Source: an uncultured Pedosphaera sp. (GTDB lineage: Bacteria > Verrucomicrobiota > Verrucomicrobiia > Limisphaerales > Pedosphaeraceae). From it: a stretch of DNA of 64,000 nucleotides. Positions 34,649 to 43,286 of the stretch are shown piece after piece; positions within the stretch are counted from its first letter, which is position 1; the number at the start of each line of letters is the position of its first letter. The notes below the pieces were generated by a model, which saw only the letters and a program-made list of their open reading frames with translations, was not told where the DNA came from and made no database searches. Position numbers and translations under genes: made by a program. The stretch covers positions 92,618 to 156,617 of the forward strand of contig CAIXFN010000034.1 in NCBI GenBank assembly GCA_903918755.1, given 5' to 3'.

Positions 34649-36679
34649 TCAGGCTGATGCCCGCAATAGCAAATTGACGCGCACTAAAGACACTTGATAG
34701 GCCAACGGTACAGCACGCATAATACTTGGCATTGACGCTCGTGCCAGCCTTGCCATTGCGGGCCATTTTCCAATCATTCGATACAAATTATCTGCAATAT
34801 TTCCTAACGCAACATGAATGTCAGGTTGCACGGGCCTGCATTCCAAGGCCGCTGCGAGGAGAACCCCAGCAAGTTTTGAAGCGTCATTTTCAAGGCCCAT
34901 TTCTATCTCAGCTTGTGGGAATTCAAGGCAAGCCCATTCAGCAACTCCGAGCAGCTTACCGAAAAGCTCTGTTGAGACGGAAATAGGGCGATCTCGCGAT
35001 GCAAATCCACTGGCAAGCATAACGAGTTGCACGGCCTCCCAGCTATTATGTGCGATTGCCTCAGAAAAGTTAAGTTTATCTATAATCTTGTCCATCCGGG
35101 CCGCCCTTGCCGCAAGCAACGGCGCTCGATTTGTTGCAACAGCAATCAAAACCCACTGAGACAACTGGTAGGGATCCTCTTCCAACATCGTTAGCGCACT
35201 CTCACAGGCATCGCCAGGTGAAAGCTTTGTCAAATATTCAAACAAACTATTTCCGACAACACGACGCAGGCCCATATCGCTAATGTCACCCAAATATGAC
35301 TGCAAAACGTTACTTCTTAAAGTTGTGTCATGCCACATACACATCAATCCGATATGTGAGGAATTGTCAGACAAAATAAATTGCTCAAACAAAGTTGATA
35401 TGCCTAGCTCTGAAACAAACTCTTCCGGCAATTCCGTCGCAAATGCCGCTAGCGCACAAATCAATACGGACAAACCCTTGACTGCGTGTGGGGAAGCAAC
35501 ATCCCAATCAAGTTCAGTGACTGGATCAATATTCGCCATGAAAAGCCCTTGAGAATGGATCGCAAAACAAGCAGCCAATTCCTTCTGCGAAAATCCGGCG
35601 CTCACGAAAATCGATTGAATGCGGCTTCCGTGCAACCACGCAACGCGAAGTCGCGTTTCCGGTGGCCACGTTTGCGCCTCTGGACACCAACCAATGTTGA
35701 GAAAAGACCATCTTACGATTGCCAACAATGCATTCACTGCATGAATTCCTTGCCCGGGATCAAGCAATTTTGCAATATCTGCCTTTGCCTGAGATAAAGT
35801 TATTGGAATATCTTTGCCAGATTTCAAAGCAAGTCCCAAAAAATGAAGCCGCTGCAATGGCGATTGCATACGGTGGTTCAACCGCGTCAACAAACTTTCA
35901 CTTTCGCTCAAACTCAGCCGCTCAAATGCACTTATAATTGATTCCGCTAAACAGATCGGTAGGCTACCACACCTTAAGATGGATTCCTCAAGCCCCTCTT
36001 CGAGAATCAAATCCTCCACAGAGTCAGCAAATCCTCTTTTGCTCCCAATTTCACATTTCGGTTTTTCGCGAAGATGACGACCCAGACATGACAACCGTGG
36101 GGGCAGCAGTTCAGTAATTTTGAATGGACGAGAACGCATTTCCGGATCTCTAGCTTTGGCATCCAATTCAGAATAGAACCAAGAAGCCGATATATCCAAT
36201 AAATTCTGCAATTCTTGCATTCGTTCTGTCACACTTTTGATAACCGCTACTTTTTGAAACGTGGCCTCTCTTTCTGAACTAGGTATATCCAAACAGTGGA
36301 CAAACGCGCTTAGCGCGTCTATTCTTTGCTTATGATTGCTGGAGGCCAAAAAAAGACAAGGCATATTTAATCTTCCTCCGTCACGAGCGCCAGCTCCCTT
36401 TCGGCAAATGTTAATTTGCTTGGCCTTCGAATCAAATCGAAATTGAACTCGCGAATCTCCTTTTACAATAGCGGCATAGCCGGAATCTAAAGTCCGCATT
36501 ACGGCAGCCAACAACTCTTTTGAATCAAGAGCCAAGCCTAACACTTCTATAGTACAAACAGTCTTTTGTAGACCGCAACGCTCTAGTTCGGTTGCCGTTA
36601 GCTTGATTGCTTCGCGAAGAAGTGGAGGAAGGTCGAAGAGAAACTCACTCGTAAGAATGACACGGCCTACATACTCCAA
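34649..36679 (-). CDS. 676-residue partner protein of the nuclease-TPR-PIN gene, unknown
   Basis: A mostly helical protein of 676 residues with no signal peptide, membrane helix or motif I recognise. The first 100 residues look like a separate alpha/beta domain (SEFLFDLPPLLREAIKLTAT through AAIVKGDSRVQFRFDSKAKQ). The remainder is a chain of amphipathic helices, such as LNHRMQSPLQRLHFLGLALK and CESALTMLEEDPYQLSQWV, compatible with an alpha-solenoid. The start is a TTG at 36679 with AAGG upstream; an in-frame TAG further upstream and the lack of an early ATG support it. It begins 30 bases after the 1432-residue gene and shares its AT-richer composition and codon use, so the two were probably acquired and act together. 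Confidence 0.7.
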   Translation of the reverse strand: MEYVGRVILTSEFLFDLPPLLREAIKLTATELERCGLQKTVCTIEVLGLALDSKELLAAVMRTLDSGYAAIVKGDSRVQFRFDSKAKQINICRKGAGARDGGRLNMPCLFLASSNHKQRIDALSAFVHCLDIPSSEREATFQKVAVIKSVTERMQELQNLLDISASWFYSELDAKARDPEMRSRPFKITELLPPRLSCLGRHLREKPKCEIGSKRGFADSVEDLILEEGLEESILRCGSLPICLAESIISAFERLSLSESESLLTRLNHRMQSPLQRLHFLGLALKSGKDIPITLSQAKADIAKLLDPGQGIHAVNALLAIVRWSFLNIGWCPEAQTWPPETRLRVAWLHGSRIQSIFVSAGFSQKELAACFAIHSQGLFMANIDPVTELDWDVASPHAVKGLSVLICALAAFATELPEEFVSELGISTLFEQFILSDNSSHIGLMCMWHDTTLRSNVLQSYLGDISDMGLRRVVGNSLFEYLTKLSPGDACESALTMLEEDPYQLSQWVLIAVATNRAPLLAARAARMDKIIDKLNFSEAIAHNSWEAVQLVMLASGFASRDRPISVSTELFGKLLGVAEWACLEFPQAEIEMGLENDASKLAGVLLAAALECRPVQPDIHVALGNIADNLYRMIGKWPAMARLARASMPSIMRAVPLAYQVSLVRVNLLLRASA

Positions 36680-36709
36680 ATCGTCTTTGCCTTGTGCTAT
36701 TTCGATTTG

Positions 36710-39700
36710 TTAAAGTTCGCGCACATTGAGATCTACAAAATATCTTAACATATGCGCTACAGATTGCAAAAAGTTTGCATCCTTCGACAGGTTTGGCTCG
36801 ATCAATCGCGCAAATAACCAATTAAAATAATTACAACGGGCACCGCCTGTCCTACCTCCAGGAATGGAAATAGCCTGTGCGAATAAATGCCCAGTGGATT
36901 GCCCCACTCCTTGCATTTCCGTCATTTCAGCCCCGGGGTGCCCAAAGAGGTTCTTAATTAAACCCATGTCAAAATAGAGCGAATTGAGTAGCCAATCCGC
37001 TCTAGCAACACGATCGTCTTCTGCAAAAGCAGTATCACACCACAATTCGATAATAGAGCGTGATATAGCGAGGTAAATACGCACCGGAAATTCGGATTCC
37101 AAAACCAACAATTGCCCATTAGGCATAGTTTGTGGCCGTTGTAACCATTCTGCGTCCATCAATGATGCGGCGATCGAGCGTCGCAAAACCTTTAGAGACG
37201 GCGTTTCAGTGACGCACCCATTCTCCACCTTAGCGTGCTTTAGGTGAAACAGAACCTCCTTTTCATCAATGGGGGCATATCGCAGATGCGATCTGCGACA
37301 CCGAATCAGAATGTCATAATACTCGTCGTCATTATACTTCCCAACGCGCCACAAATGGTGAGCCAAATCAAACATGTCGATCATCGCATGCTTTTCCCGA
37401 TGCAAGCCTCGAAAAAAACGATCATCGACGCACAGAATGCCAACACCATTTATGGCGTAATCAAAGGTATCTTGAAAACAAAGATTTTTTTCGGACAACT
37501 GATCGGGCCGTCCATGCGAGACACAAGGTTCGGCACACTCATGTTGCCGGTAGATGCCTTTGTCGAAGCAAGTTGAAATATGTGCAAGTAATCTTTCAAT
37601 TTCGGCAGCTAGCAACAAATCAATGTGTAACTTTTCAGAGGCCATTCGAATCTGCTTGGACTCCTCATGGCTAATGAACAATTTAACAATTTCGGCTAAT
37701 GGTTTCAGGAATTCAGCGATAGCGAGTCTCGCAGCAATCCCAACTTCAAGGTGAACCACGAGTCCAGGGTGTAACCGCATTGATGACTTCGATGAGGCCA
37801 CGCTCCTAAACGCAAAACCCAATCTTCGACAGCCATCAACCGCCTGCGTTGCTGAAATCACTCCGCTACTTTCCATGATATCCACAAGCTCTTGTTCGCC
37901 GATCACAAAAAGCGAATCGGATACTGGCAAACAAATAAACTCCATTTCAGGTCGATTAGAGGTTAGTGGAACAATGTCTACGAATAGCCCATTGTTTGCT
38001 TTTACGATGCTGAGTCGTTCACACCAAGCCGCCCCCATTTGTTGCGCATAGGCTGCTTCCGGGCATCTATATTGCGGCGACTCTTCCCATTCATAAATTT
38101 GACCACCCGCAAGCAGTTGATTAATCTGATGTTGGGCACTTGCAGATTCAGGCTGCATCGGTTGCAGCTTATCAATTTCCGCTTGCAACCAACCGGTTAG
38201 ATGAGCGGGTATCGTGATGCCGGAAAACGTGGATTCAACAACTTCTAAGAGTTGTAGTTCATGTAAAATAAGAATGGATGTTATGTCTAAGTAGAGTTCC
38301 TGTTTACAATCCAAAACAGGAGGGTGCGCAGCCACGAGGGAGGCGTGTCTTGTCAAAAGCGGGACGACATCCAGCGGAGGTCGGTTCTCTGAATTGCTCC
38401 GAGAGCCAAGGAGAAGCATCCTTGCCAACTCAAAGTCAAAGTAGGTACTCAAGATATGAATTGGAATCAGGCCTCGCCTGTACTGCTCGTAGGCTTTCGA
38501 ATATGATTCTGCCCGTCCGCGCAATGTATCAAACATTTCGGAAGCATTAAGGGCTTTAATCCCATGCGCTCCGGTTTGTGCCCAATCAGAAAGCTTTCCA
38601 AAAGCTTCTTGAGCAATTTGGGTCATACCAATTTTTGACGCCTGCTGAGCCACCAAAAGCAGAGCGGGCGAATCAGGCGGCAATGATGCTTTTGCTTTTC
38701 GTACAAATTCCTGTGTGAGATTAGGGGCTACCCGTCGAATTGTTGGAATAATCTCTTCTGTAACAAAACGTGTTGGAAGCTCCGGAAGTTTAATTAAATG
38801 TCGTGCAGCGTCTGCACTACCGAGCAAATCACCCTTTGATCGTCGCAATCGGAATAAATGAGCCAATGTTTCAAGATCAGGAGCTGCACTCGCTGCCTTC
38901 TCAGCCGCCTCGACGGCTTTGCCCAAATATCCCTGCTGCTTAAAGGCTTCTGCACGTGCGCGTTCCAAGTCGGGTGGGAGACGGCCACCGGGACACAATT
39001 TTCCATGATTTTCCAATAGACTTAGGACAAGCTCTGGGCGTCGGGCATTTAAGGCAGCCTCAACACCGAGTCGCAATGAAGCGTCAGTCCCTATCAACTC
39101 AACTAATCGCTGACTATGATCAGCTATGAATTTCCACTTTTTCTCCATTCTCCGCGCAAGGCAACTGGTAAACAGACAATTTGGATCCCCGCTCTTCAGG
39201 AATTCAGTTTCGGACTCCATTCCGAGTGACTCATAATTTTGGTTCCGTTTGCTGATCATGTCCATTAAAGCATGGCGAAGATCACGCTTGCGATCCTGTT
39301 CCGGCTCTTCGTCAAGCAATCTGAAAGCGGAATCCGAGTCGTTGCGCATTAGATGGCATTGGGCCTTGTGAAGCCGCCAGTTCGACAGGGCATGATTTTG
39401 TGCAAAAATTGCTTTCTGATCGTCCAAAAGTTTTTCCGCCTCCACCATATTTTGTGAATCAATCAGGAATGCAAATAGAATTATGATTTCGTCAGTTGCA
39501 GCGGAGTTGGATGCCACTTTTTTCCATAAGGATGCGATTGCTACTGCCTTATCGAATTCAATATCTCGCTCGCGAGCCCATACTAAAGCGGGCACACAAC
39601 TCGGCAATAAAGTTAGGATCTCGATGCAAATTGCACTTGCCTCGCTTTGCATCTGAGGCTCATTTGCCAAACACGCGAGACGCCATATGGCAATTTCGCG

Positions 39701-41008
39701 ACGCAAGTCGCCTGTGACAAGAGTTAAAAGCAAATTAAATTCAGCTGCAGCTTGTGCTCTATGAGTTTTGCTGAGATCGTCTCGTTTGACCAGGTGCCAA
39801 GGAGGAGGAACAGGCCAGGTAAGGTGTCCCCAAGCCGCGAAGGCTCTGGAAATACCGGAAGCATATCGAACGATTGAGATTCCCATCCGCAATTGCAGCG
39901 AACGGCTGTGATTGACTAGGGCTGCTAGAAAAACATCGTGCGCCTCTTCCACACGTTTAAGGCAAAGCAAAGCCATGCCTTTAGCCCAAGCAGTAGTCGG
40001 ATGTTTAGCCCCTTCGGCTGGCAGTTTAGCCAGATTAGAGATTACTTCTTCTGGCTTACCAGCTTCGAGAAGAAGGCACAATCGAATATTCCATGCATTG
40101 AGATTTTCCGGCGATATTAATAATGCCAGCGCTGCGAAAACATTTTGTTCAATCCGGGTTATTGAAGCTTCTAATGCCATGCATGCATTTGGAACTAAAC
40201 CTCTGGCTTGTTCTAGAAGTCTTCGCGCGTTTGCGACGTCACCATTTACTGCCAATGTTATGGAGGCTTGTATCCTTAAGGATTTTGCGCGCACTTCAGT
40301 TGAGAGTTCTTGCCAAGACCTAGCGCAACAAAAGACATTAATTGAAGCAAATGCCTCTTGGGATTTACCTTCCTCCCAAAGGCTCAGAATCTGAGTCAGT
40401 TCACTATCTTTGGCGTCGCTGAGCTCCAAGATGAGTTGCCCGTGGCGTGCAATAATCGCATTGAGGCCAACTTGAGCAGTGGGATCCATTGACGCATTTG
40501 CTTCTTTCCCGCAAATAAAATCAGCCCAGTACTCGGCAGGCTCACAATGATTTCTAACAATATGGGGATATGGTACGAGTTTGCGTCGAATGACGCGTGC
40601 ATCCCAACATTCGTATTCCAACCCACACCTTTTAAACCGCAGCGTTTCGCGCAACACTTGATCCTGAGCTTTGATATCGTCCACTGGGCATCCGACAAGC
40701 AGAATGAAGCGCTTCACCCCAAGGGCGTGCCAATACCGAACATGCGGTATGAAATTTTTGGTGGCCTCCCTTACTTTGGCGGCCGAGGCTTCCTCCCAAG
40801 CCTTGCACTGGGCGACGTGGAGGCCCGTTTTCTCGCTGAGAGGCGCCAGAATGTCTATTCCTCGTTGAGCCTGCCCATTTCTTCCGTAAACGAGTGGGTC
40901 TTTATAAAGTTCCGCTTCCGCCATCAAGTCGGCGCAAAGTTCCTGAAACTTCATTGCCCCGATCTCCCAAAACGGTGGGGGCAAACTGCGATTGGCTCTC
41001 TGTTTCAT
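36710..41008 (-). CDS. Restriction endonuclease-like/TPR/PIN-like fusion protein
   Basis: A 1432-residue cytoplasmic protein numbered from ATG 41008. Residues 1-170 look like a Mrr-type PD-(D/E)XK nuclease: Glu23 in FQELCADLM, Asp52 in QRGIDILAPL and Gln67-x-Lys69 in HVAQCKAW, the order expected for this fold. Residues about 180-870 are helical TPR-like repeats (AKGMALLCLKRVEEAHDVFL, LGKAVEAAEKAASAAPDLE). From about 900 a PIN-like domain may start: Asp908 in LYLDITSILILHELQLLEVV and later Asp1195-Asp1196 in GILCVDDRFFRGLHREKHAM. The distance between these is about twice that of a normal PIN, so an insertion or another fold is possible. A DNA- or RNA-cleaving immune effector is inferred from the layout. 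Composition is AT-richer than the genome. Confidence 0.7.
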   Translation of the reverse strand: MKQRANRSLPPPFWEIGAMKFQELCADLMAEAELYKDPLVYGRNGQAQRGIDILAPLSEKTGLHVAQCKAWEEASAAKVREATKNFIPHVRYWHALGVKRFILLVGCPVDDIKAQDQVLRETLRFKRCGLEYECWDARVIRRKLVPYPHIVRNHCEPAEYWADFICGKEANASMDPTAQVGLNAIIARHGQLILELSDAKDSELTQILSLWEEGKSQEAFASINVFCCARSWQELSTEVRAKSLRIQASITLAVNGDVANARRLLEQARGLVPNACMALEASITRIEQNVFAALALLISPENLNAWNIRLCLLLEAGKPEEVISNLAKLPAEGAKHPTTAWAKGMALLCLKRVEEAHDVFLAALVNHSRSLQLRMGISIVRYASGISRAFAAWGHLTWPVPPPWHLVKRDDLSKTHRAQAAAEFNLLLTLVTGDLRREIAIWRLACLANEPQMQSEASAICIEILTLLPSCVPALVWARERDIEFDKAVAIASLWKKVASNSAATDEIIILFAFLIDSQNMVEAEKLLDDQKAIFAQNHALSNWRLHKAQCHLMRNDSDSAFRLLDEEPEQDRKRDLRHALMDMISKRNQNYESLGMESETEFLKSGDPNCLFTSCLARRMEKKWKFIADHSQRLVELIGTDASLRLGVEAALNARRPELVLSLLENHGKLCPGGRLPPDLERARAEAFKQQGYLGKAVEAAEKAASAAPDLETLAHLFRLRRSKGDLLGSADAARHLIKLPELPTRFVTEEIIPTIRRVAPNLTQEFVRKAKASLPPDSPALLLVAQQASKIGMTQIAQEAFGKLSDWAQTGAHGIKALNASEMFDTLRGRAESYSKAYEQYRRGLIPIHILSTYFDFELARMLLLGSRSNSENRPPLDVVPLLTRHASLVAAHPPVLDCKQELYLDITSILILHELQLLEVVESTFSGITIPAHLTGWLQAEIDKLQPMQPESASAQHQINQLLAGGQIYEWEESPQYRCPEAAYAQQMGAAWCERLSIVKANNGLFVDIVPLTSNRPEMEFICLPVSDSLFVIGEQELVDIMESSGVISATQAVDGCRRLGFAFRSVASSKSSMRLHPGLVVHLEVGIAARLAIAEFLKPLAEIVKLFISHEESKQIRMASEKLHIDLLLAAEIERLLAHISTCFDKGIYRQHECAEPCVSHGRPDQLSEKNLCFQDTFDYAINGVGILCVDDRFFRGLHREKHAMIDMFDLAHHLWRVGKYNDDEYYDILIRCRRSHLRYAPIDEKEVLFHLKHAKVENGCVTETPSLKVLRRSIAASLMDAEWLQRPQTMPNGQLLVLESEFPVRIYLAISRSIIELWCDTAFAEDDRVARADWLLNSLYFDMGLIKNLFGHPGAEMTEMQGVGQSTGHLFAQAISIPGGRTGGARCNYFNWLFARLIEPNLSKDANFLQSVAHMLRYFVDLNVREL

Positions 41009-41589
41009 CAAGTTTAGACAATTCCCAGAATCCTGCTCACTTCATATTTAATACGTTGTGCTCCTTCAACGCGAGCAGAAATGCTTTCGACATTGGCAAA
41101 AATCCCCAAGCCTAGTGATCTAAATCCCCGCCTTATCCCCCTTTCCAATTCTCTTCAAATCCGCTGTTAAATTCCTACCGTAGGAATACGAATCTCCGCA
41201 TCCCGTGCTACAACCAAACCCGGGGCCGGCCGGCCCGCCGCTCGCAACAAGCGCCACCTTTCCGGCCGATCCAGGCTTACGCCCGCTCGACCGCCTGCAT
41301 TGGCTTCGAGGGGTCCGCTCTTTGACATATTTGTTTGGCCCATTCCACGGCAGCGTCCACCCAACCGGATGGCGCCCCCTGCCGCGTGCCCGCTGCCCTG
41401 ACTGCACCCGGCAGCGCACGCGGCACCCCGCCGTCCCCAGTGCCTTTGGTCGGCAATTCCACCCAAGTTCTCCGTCCCCCGCTCCGCCTTCAATCCCGAT
41501 CAAAGCAGTCAAGTTTTATGAGTGGGAAAATGCCAGGATGTTCCAGCCAAGAATCCTCCCAAATCCAAGCGAGTCCAGGTTATACAAAC
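41009..41589. other. Intergenic stretch without a gene
   Basis: Upstream region of the AT-richer two-gene unit. The first 100 bases or so keep its composition and should contain the promoter of the unit, but no clear -35/-10 pair was identified. From about 41200 the DNA is GC-rich again and the open frames lack start sites and resemblance to proteins, so the second boundary of the unit lies near 41110-41210. Confidence 0.5.
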
Positions 41590-42713
41590 TTAATCCAGTT
41601 TCGCGATCAATCCGCCCCTCCCTGTCCTCCAAAGCCCTGCGAACACCTTCCTGCTTTATCAACTGCGTGGATTTCCATCGCTCACACGCAAATCGACTCC
41701 CTTTTGCGATTTTTGCGCCTTCTGCGGCCAATCAAACTCCTGGGTTTCTCCCCTCGAGTCCAACCAGCACACACTTAATCCAGTTTCGATTCCTGGCGAT
41801 CTGAGTGCACCTTGGCAATTTTGTTCACAGTTTGATCAGTTCCCCTCTGTGCTCTCGGCCCTCTCGTGGCCAATCCATCTCCGGTGCTTCTGTCGCAGTC
41901 CAGGTTCCGGACACTTAATCCAGTTTCGAGTCGATGATGGACGGAATGCAACTTGCCCGCCTCGCTCACCACAGAATCAGTTCCCCTTTTGCGATTTTTG
42001 CGCCGTTTGCGGCCAATCAAGCTCCTGGGTTAATTCCCCCAATCCAAGCTGCACACACTTAATCCAGTTTCGAGTTAAATCCGGACGCATCGTCTTGTGC
42101 CTGCTTCGCTCACAGCTAAAATCAGTTCCTTTTTGTGAACTTCCCGCCCTGCGAAGCTACTGAGCGTAGCACGGGTGTGCCCTATCGTGGCAATCCATCT
42201 CCGGTATTTCTGTCGGATTCCAAGTTCCGGACACTTAATCCAGTTTCGAGTCGATGATGGACAGAATGCATCTTGCCCGCCTCGCTCACCACAGAATCAG
42301 TTCCCCTTTTGCGATTTTTGCGCCTTCTGCGGCCAATCAAACTCCTGGCTTTTTCCCCTCGAGTCCAACCAGCACACACTTAATCCAGTTTCGAGTTAAA
42401 TCCGAACGCATCGTCTTGTGCCTGCTTCGCTCACCGCTAAAATCAGTTCCTTTTTGTGAACTTCCCGCCCTGCGAAGCTACTGAGCGTAGCACGGGTGTG
42501 CCCTCTCGTGGCCAATCCATCTCCGGTGCTTCTGTCGCAGTCCAGGTTCCGGACACTTAATCCAGTTTCAAGTCGATGATGGACGGAATGCATCTTGCCT
42601 GCCTCGCCCACCAAAGAATCAGTTCCCCTTTTGCGATTTTTGCGCCTTTTGCGGCCAATCCATTTCCGGTGTTTCTGTCGCAGTCCAGGTTCCAGACACT
42701 TAATCCAACTTCC
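41590..42713. repeat. Tandem repeat array with alternating units
   Basis: The 14-base core TTAATCCAGTTTCG or a close variant recurs at 41590, 41775, 41915, 42059, 42235, 42380, 42557 and, degraded, 42700. From 41915 on, two unit types alternate: a unit of 143-145 bases (core, then GTCGATGATGGAC and a CCCTTTTGCGATTTTTGCGCC block) and one of 176-177 bases (core, then GTTAAATCC and a TTTTTGTGAACTTCCCGCCC block), giving a higher-order period of about 320 bases. Copies are near identical in the middle and diverged at the left edge. Frames in it are not genes. Confidence 0.9.
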
Positions 42714-42776
42714 GCCAAACGATGGTCGCGGTTTTGCACGGGTTCCGCTCCGACAGCGCGGCAAGCGCCGGCCGGC

Positions 42777-43256
42777 TCACCCCCGCAGGTCGTATTCAAA
42801 AACCTGGTAATGGGTCTGGTGCATTCCCAGATTCTCGTATGCCCGCCGCGCGGTCGCGTTGTCCTGCTCCATATAAAGCCGCAGGGCACACACTCCCGTT
42901 TCCGCCCGCGCGAGGTCTTCGACATGCCGGAACAGCGCTTTGAAGATCCCCTGCCCCCGGGCGGATTCCCGCACATAAACGCTTTGGATCCACCAGATCA
43001 TCCCGTTCCGCCAGTCGCTCCACTCGTAGGTGATCATCAATTGACCCAGCACTTCGAGATCCGCGGCGGTCATTCCGGGTTCCGCGTCGGTCTCGGCCAC
43101 GAAATAAAGGCCCTTGGTGTGATCCTCCAACAGCGCGGCAACGCCCGCCTGAATCGTGGCGGGCGGCAGGGCCAGGCGCTCGGTTTCCCAGGCCAGGCGG
43201 ATGTTGTAATCCGCAATGATGGTGGTATCCCGGGGGGCGGCGGGGCGGATGGTCAT
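42777..43256 (-). CDS. GNAT family N-acetyltransferase
   Basis: A 159-residue acyl-CoA-dependent acetyltransferase of the GNAT fold. The acetyl-CoA-binding motif A is QSVYVRESARGQGIFKALFRH (R-x-x-G-x-G/Q type), followed by motif B-like ATARRAYENLGMHQTHYQVFE. The N-terminus IRPAAPRDTTIIADYNIRLA is typical. The substrate cannot be told from sequence. The gene follows the M2 peptidase gene by 30 bases on the same strand and could be co-transcribed with it. Confidence 0.88.
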   Translation of the reverse strand: MTIRPAAPRDTTIIADYNIRLAWETERLALPPATIQAGVAALLEDHTKGLYFVAETDAEPGMTAADLEVLGQLMITYEWSDWRNGMIWWIQSVYVRESARGQGIFKALFRHVEDLARAETGVCALRLYMEQDNATARRAYENLGMHQTHYQVFEYDLRG

Positions 43257-43286
43257 AGGCAGATGAGGTGGTCGACGTGAGGAAAA

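Noticed and set aside
41590..42713. Repeat array considered as a CRISPR array
   Set aside because: Units are 143-177 bases with similar sequence along their whole length. There are no short repeats with unique spacers and no cas genes.
41775..42764. Short minus-strand frames such as those reading GRKRRKNRKRGTDS in the repeat array
   Set aside because: They recur only because the DNA repeats, lack ribosome sites, and shift frame between copies.
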